Source: Spirochaetia bacterium (GTDB taxonomy: Bacteria; Spirochaetota; Spirochaetia; Treponematales; Treponemataceae). Taken from it: 45,689 nt of DNA. Positions 42,550 through 45,689 of this stretch are shown here, piece after piece (the first letter of the stretch is position 1; every line of letters begins with the position of its first letter). A program made the translations under genes and the position numbers. The stretch lies in assembly GCA_900770075.1 (NCBI GenBank), contig CAAGIZ010000208.1, positions 1 to 45,689 of the forward strand. The letters are read 5' to 3'. A model generated the notes under the pieces. The model ran no database searches and was not told the origin of the DNA. It saw nothing but the letters and a program-made list of their open reading frames with translations.

Positions 42550-43332
42550 CTAATCCTTCAGGACATCCGCTTCAATAACCTTGCGGGTTTTCGGATCCAG
42601 ATAAGTGAGGAGTTTCATTGCAAGGATGCGGGGGTTGTCTCCGGCCTGAATTGAAAGTACCCCCTCCAGAACCATTTCCCTAGAACGGAGCTCTGCACTG
42701 TTCTGGGCAATGAGTTTCTGAGCCATAGGTCCGAAAAGCCAGTTGGCAAGCATGGAACCGTAAAGCGTAGTAACAAGGGCTACGGCCATGTTAGGACCTA
42801 GAGAAGACTTGTCCTCCAGGTTGTTAAGCATACCGATAAGACCGATTACAGTACCAAGCATACCAAAACCAGGACCAAAACCAGCCCACTGGGTAACAAG
42901 GTTTATTCCGACCATGTGCCGGGCTTCCATCTGATTCATTTCGTTTTCGAGAATGGAACGGATAACGTTGCCGTCGGTACCGTCTACTACCATCCTCAGC
43001 CCGGATTTAAGGAAAGCATCGTCCAGATCGTCAAGACCTTCTTCCAGCGCAAGGATTCCCTCCCTGCGGGCTTTTTCTGCAAGGGCTACCATGTTCTGTA
43101 TGAGATTTTTTTCGCCATAGTCAAAGGTCTTAAAACAGCGTCCCATTACCTTGAAGGTACCGAGAACGTTTTTCATGGAATCACAGAAAAACAGGGCAAA
43201 AAATGAACCTCCAACCGTTACGAGGATGGACGGAATGTCGATGATACCGCCGATTGAACCGCCTGATGTAAGGACGCCCAAAAAGATTACACCTATACCA
43301 CCGCCAACGGCTATAAGCGACGCAATATCCAT
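42550..43332 (-). CDS. motA: flagellar stator protein MotA
   Basis: This 260-residue membrane protein has four helices, two near the N-terminus and two about 150-205. It has the large cytosolic loop (GEKNLIQNMVALAEKARREGIL) and the conserved Pro-containing FGPGFGMLGTVIGLIGML segment lining the ion path. It follows flbD by 36 bp and precedes motB by 8 bp. Confidence 0.96.
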   Translation of the reverse strand: MDIASLIAVGGGIGVIFLGVLTSGGSIGGIIDIPSILVTVGGSFFALFFCDSMKNVLGTFKVMGRCFKTFDYGEKNLIQNMVALAEKARREGILALEEGLDDLDDAFLKSGLRMVVDGTDGNVIRSILENEMNQMEARHMVGINLVTQWAGFGPGFGMLGTVIGLIGMLNNLEDKSSLGPNMAVALVTTLYGSMLANWLFGPMAQKLIAQNSAELRSREMVLEGVLSIQAGDNPRILAMKLLTYLDPKTRKVIEADVLKD

Positions 43333-43368
43333 AAAATGTTTCCTCCCGTAAAACCGCCGGACTTTCTG

Positions 43369-43566
43369 CTAAAGTTCCTGACTTGAGATTTCAAGCCTGC
43401 GCCTGTAAGATACAATCCGCTGAATCAGTTCTTCCGGCGAATCCTTCACCACGACTTTCTTGCCGGACAAAAAAGTGATGGTAAGATCGGGAGTTTTTTC
43501 CATGCTTTCTATCATGTGAGGATTTATCCAATATATATTCCCATCCAACCGCGTAACTGAAATCAT
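43369..43566 (-). CDS. flbD: flagellar operon protein FlbD
   Basis: This 65-residue protein matches the small FlbD family (MISVTRLDGNIYWINPHMIE, then TPDLTITFLSGKKVVVKDS). Its function is not well known; the gene is a constant first partner of motA in spirochaete and firmicute flagellar operons. Here it is the first gene of the long minus-strand operon visible in this window. Confidence 0.9.
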   Translation of the reverse strand: MISVTRLDGNIYWINPHMIESMEKTPDLTITFLSGKKVVVKDSPEELIQRIVSYRRRLEISSQEL

Positions 43567-43624
43567 CTTCTTATTTTTACTTCTAATTTGTTTATCGTCA
43601 AGTGCAAAGAGAAATTATGCACTT
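43567..43624 (-). promoter_or_regulatory. flbD/flagellar operon promoter region with inverted repeat
   Basis: On the minus strand TTGACG (43601-43596), 16 bp, TAAAAA (43579-43574), then 7 nt (TAAGAAG) to the ATG. Overlapping it, GACGATAA (43599-43592) matches seven of eight bases of the sigma-28 -10 box GCCGATAA, with a weak TAAT 14 bp upstream. A perfect inverted repeat AAGTGCA (43600-43606)/TGCACTT (43618-43624) covers the -35 side and could be an operator. Confidence 0.45.
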
Positions 43625-43693
43625 TTGAATACTTGATTTTACAACTATTTTTAAAAGAATTCCAAAAAATTTAACGAATTGTTATAAAAAATC

Positions 43694-43740
43694 TTGCATT
43701 TTTCCCTGTTTGTGATAATTTAAAAGCAAAAAAAAAGGAA
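43694..43740 (+). promoter_or_regulatory. promoter and ribosome-binding site of the response regulator gene
   Basis: An extended -10 TGTGATAAT (43711-43719) has a poorly spaced TTGCAT (43694-43699) upstream, and AAGGA sits about 10 nt before the ATG at 43750. The gene is divergent from the flagellar operon. Confidence 0.45.
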
Positions 43741-43749
43741 ATTGAAAAA

Positions 43750-44445
43750 ATGAACTCAAAAATTCTTGTTGTTGAAGACGTTCCTGAAATGGCAGAACTT
43801 GCCTCAATGTACCTGACAAAATCAGGAATGAAGGTTGAAGCAGTAGGTTCTGCGGAAGAAGCACTTGAATACATACAGAAGCAACTTCCTGATTTGATAA
43901 TTCTGGATCTGAATCTTCCCGGAATGAGTGGTTTTGACTTTCTGAAAAAATTCCGGGATGAATACAATGCTTCACTGCCGGTAATCATAGTTTCTGCAAG
44001 GGATGCAGACGAAGACATAATAAAGGGACTTGGAAACGGTGCAGACGAGTTTGTAACGAAACCTTATTCACCGAAAGTCCTTACGGCAAGGGTTGAAGCG
44101 ATTCTCCGCCGTCAGGCTAAGGTTACGGCTGCAGCAGAAGCCTCATACGAATTTGGTCCTTATACGGTTCTCCTTAACAGCTGCGTCCTGAAAAAAGGAC
44201 CGGAAAAAATTCCTCTTTCCACAAAAGAATACGAAGTTCTGGAGTTTTTGATTTCCCACGAAAACGAAACTTTAGGACCGGAAAAAATTTACCGGGAAGT
44301 ATGGAAGGCTCAGTACGGAGACATAACGGCAGTTGCAGTATACGTACAGCGGCTTAGAAAAAAAATTGAAGAAGATCCTTCCGCCCCTAAGTACATCAAG
44401 ACTGTATTCGGAATGGGCTATAAATTCGAAAAAGGCACAGAATAA
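43750..44445 (+). CDS. OmpR/PhoB-type response regulator
   Basis: This 231-residue protein has a receiver domain (acidic pair E9/D10, phosphorylation site D53 in LIILDLNLPGMSG, switch Ser in VIIVSARDA, Lys in EFVTKPY). A winged-helix DNA-binding domain follows, with LSTKEYEVLEFLISHENETLG and VYVQRLRKKIEEDPSAPKYI. It should regulate transcription on phosphorylation by the kinase whose ATG directly follows its stop. Its targets are unknown; it is divergent from the flagellar operon, so that operon is a candidate. Confidence 0.95.
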   Translation: MNSKILVVEDVPEMAELASMYLTKSGMKVEAVGSAEEALEYIQKQLPDLIILDLNLPGMSGFDFLKKFRDEYNASLPVIIVSARDADEDIIKGLGNGADEFVTKPYSPKVLTARVEAILRRQAKVTAAAEASYEFGPYTVLLNSCVLKKGPEKIPLSTKEYEVLEFLISHENETLGPEKIYREVWKAQYGDITAVAVYVQRLRKKIEEDPSAPKYIKTVFGMGYKFEKGTE

Positions 44446-45495
44446 ATGAAGATAAAACGCCAGCTCCGCATATTTCTTCTTCTTGTGGTACTTATTCCGC
44501 TGGTTGCCTTCGCAACGATTCCCATAAACAGACGGCTTGCAGCCCAAGGCGTAAGTTTTGAAAAGCTTATCTGCATTTCGCTGCTGGTTGCCTCCGTCAT
44601 TGAACTTGCCTGCATAATGTTTACGATTCACATTTCAAGCACAATTTCAAAATCCATAACTTTCCTTCAGCGTTCCACCAAGCGCATTGCAGACGGGGAA
44701 CTGGCCAGACCACTGGAGAGGAGAAAGAGTCACCGCGGAGAGAACGAAATAACAGATTTAATCGTAAATTTGGACAAGATGCGGCTGACACTTCTGGAAA
44801 ATGACGAGAGGCGGAAGCGTTTCATAATGGGCATGAGCCACGATTTAAGGACACCGGTTGCAGTCATAAAGGGCTATCTTGAAGCCATAGACGATGGAGT
44901 CGTAAGCGGAGAAAAAGAAATATCAAAATCCGTAAACATAATACTGAACAAGACAAGGCAGCTGGAAGCCATGCTCAATTCCCTGATAAACTTTGTAAAA
45001 CTGGAGACAACGGAGCAGAAAAACAACCTGCACCTCCAGCCCCTTCTCCCGATTGTTCAGGAATTTGCAGAATCAAGCATCAACACAGGGAAAATCTTCA
45101 ACAGGAACGTTCAGGCAGAAATAAGCCTTTCCCCGGACACCAAGGTAATGCTGAACAGGGAACTTGTGCTCAGGGCTTTGGACAATCTCTATTCAAATGC
45201 CCAGAGATACACAAAGGATAAGGGTGTCATAACCATAAAGGCTGAGGAAACGGAAACTGAAGCAAAAATCTCCGTTGAAGATTCAGGAATCGGCATAAAC
45301 GACAAGGACATTCAGTTTATTTTTGACATCTTTTACAGGGCTTCAAACAGCCGCACGGAACCGGGGCACGGAATAGGCCTTTCCGTTGTAAAAAACATAA
45401 TGGATTCCCACGGCTGGAAGATAGACGTAAAATCCCAGGTCGGAGTGGGAAGCAACTTTACAATAACGATTCCAAAAAGGGATTTAAAAGCATGA
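44446..45495 (+). CDS. sensor histidine kinase, partner of the upstream regulator
   Basis: This 349-residue membrane kinase has two helices (about 7-25 and 41-61) around an extracytoplasmic loop of only about 15 residues. HAMP follows (about 62-115), then HisKA with His132 in MGMSHDLRTPVAVIKGY and an HATPase domain with the N box (LDNLYSNAQRYT), G1 (DSGIGIND) and G2 (GHGIGLSVV). The short loop suggests it senses the membrane or a partner protein and not a soluble ligand. Its ATG immediately follows the regulator's TAA. Its 3' end overlaps the convergent hemW-like gene by 38 nt. Confidence 0.95.
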   Translation: MKIKRQLRIFLLLVVLIPLVAFATIPINRRLAAQGVSFEKLICISLLVASVIELACIMFTIHISSTISKSITFLQRSTKRIADGELARPLERRKSHRGENEITDLIVNLDKMRLTLLENDERRKRFIMGMSHDLRTPVAVIKGYLEAIDDGVVSGEKEISKSVNIILNKTRQLEAMLNSLINFVKLETTEQKNNLHLQPLLPIVQEFAESSINTGKIFNRNVQAEISLSPDTKVMLNRELVLRALDNLYSNAQRYTKDKGVITIKAEETETEAKISVEDSGIGINDKDIQFIFDIFYRASNSRTEPGHGIGLSVVKNIMDSHGWKIDVKSQVGVGSNFTITIPKRDLKA

Positions 45496-45689
45496 TTCCC
45501 TTTTCGGTAAGGGCATAACGTTTTTTTCCGCCATCCATGTAAACGCAGCCAAGCCCCTTTCCGCACCACTGGCTGAAAATGCCGTTTTCTGCCCCTATGC
45601 GCTTTTCAAGACTTTTCCCAAACCGTTCCCTAAAAACTTCCGGACTGACTCCTTCCAAAAGCCGGAATCCCATCATAAGCCATTCAAAT
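45458..45689 (-). CDS. hemW: HemW-like radical SAM protein, C-terminus only (partial)
   Basis: The minus-strand frame runs off the right edge of the window. The visible 76-77 residues end in GKKRYALTEKGIMLLNPFL and include EWLMMGFRLLEGVSPEVFRE, a pattern I recognise from the C-terminal domain of HemW/HemN-like coproporphyrinogen oxidase relatives. The catalytic radical-SAM part lies outside. Symbol and role are therefore tentative; HemW proteins are heme-related, not true coproporphyrinogen oxidases. It converges on and overlaps the kinase gene. Confidence 0.7.
   Translation of the reverse strand, partial: FEWLMMGFRLLEGVSPEVFRERFGKSLEKRIGAENGIFSQWCGKGLGCVYMDGGKKRYALTEKGIMLLNPFLESLL

Noticed and set aside
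1..45689. CRISPR arrays, tRNA or rRNA genes, insertion sequences and prophage genes
   Set aside because: I looked for regularly spaced repeats, cloverleaf-like stretches and transposase or integrase motifs and saw none I could support.

Overview
This window comes from a spirochaete, most probably a gut- or rumen-type Treponema. I infer this from gene order rather than from a database match. There is a long motility operon on the minus strand (flbD-motA-motB-fliL-fliM-fliN/Y-fliO-fliP-fliQ-fliR-flhB-flhA-flhF-flhG-orf-fliA-fapA). There is also a cheA-cheW-cheX-cheY operon whose CheW carries a C-terminal CheR-like domain, an arrangement known from treponemes. No rRNA, tRNA, CRISPR array, transposase or phage gene is visible.

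Layout: (1) About 1-6.75 kb, plus strand: the tail of an upstream gene, a family-2 glycosyltransferase, a Wzx-type flippase, a GT4 glycosyltransferase, then a tightly packed trio of amino-acid adenylation enzyme, PLP decarboxylase and acyl carrier protein. (2) 6.8-13.8 kb, minus strand, converging on the first block at a shared terminator: an MBOAT acyltransferase, an SGNH-type periplasmic protein, a TagF/CDP-glycerol-type phosphotransferase and a 912-residue fusion of a YidC-like domain to an LtaS/sulfatase-type catalytic domain. (3) 14-17.2 kb: a sugar nucleotidyltransferase, a GHMP sugar kinase with a galacturonokinase-like signature, and a divergent GT8 glycosyltransferase. (4) 17.2-26.8 kb: (R)-citramalate synthase, the che operon, an outer-membrane beta-barrel candidate and LL-diaminopimelate aminotransferase. 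(5) 26.9-43.6 kb: the flagellar operon. (6) 43.7-45.7 kb: an OmpR-type response regulator, its histidine kinase and the C-terminus of a HemW-like gene that runs off the window.

Blocks 1-3 read as one surface-polymer programme. Sugars are activated and polymerised, a glycan is flipped, a phosphodiester (teichoic-acid-like) polymer is made by TagF-like and LtaS-like enzymes, and a DltA/DltC/DltB-like set with a decarboxylase added to it would decorate the polymer with an amino-acyl or decarboxylated amino-acyl group. This is the best candidate for an undescribed system in the window. The YidC-LtaS fusion also carries a G9 coding tract that could act as an on/off switch.

Two non-protein signals cut across the window. 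First, four intergenic elements share a conserved hairpin layout, but each has a different, self-complementary central stem. Second, cimA, galK, the GT8 gene, cheA and dapL have good -35/-10 boxes whose -10 lies only 5-9 nt before the start codon and no Shine-Dalgarno sequence, which predicts leaderless or near-leaderless mRNAs. Functional statements rest on motifs read by eye; no searches were run.
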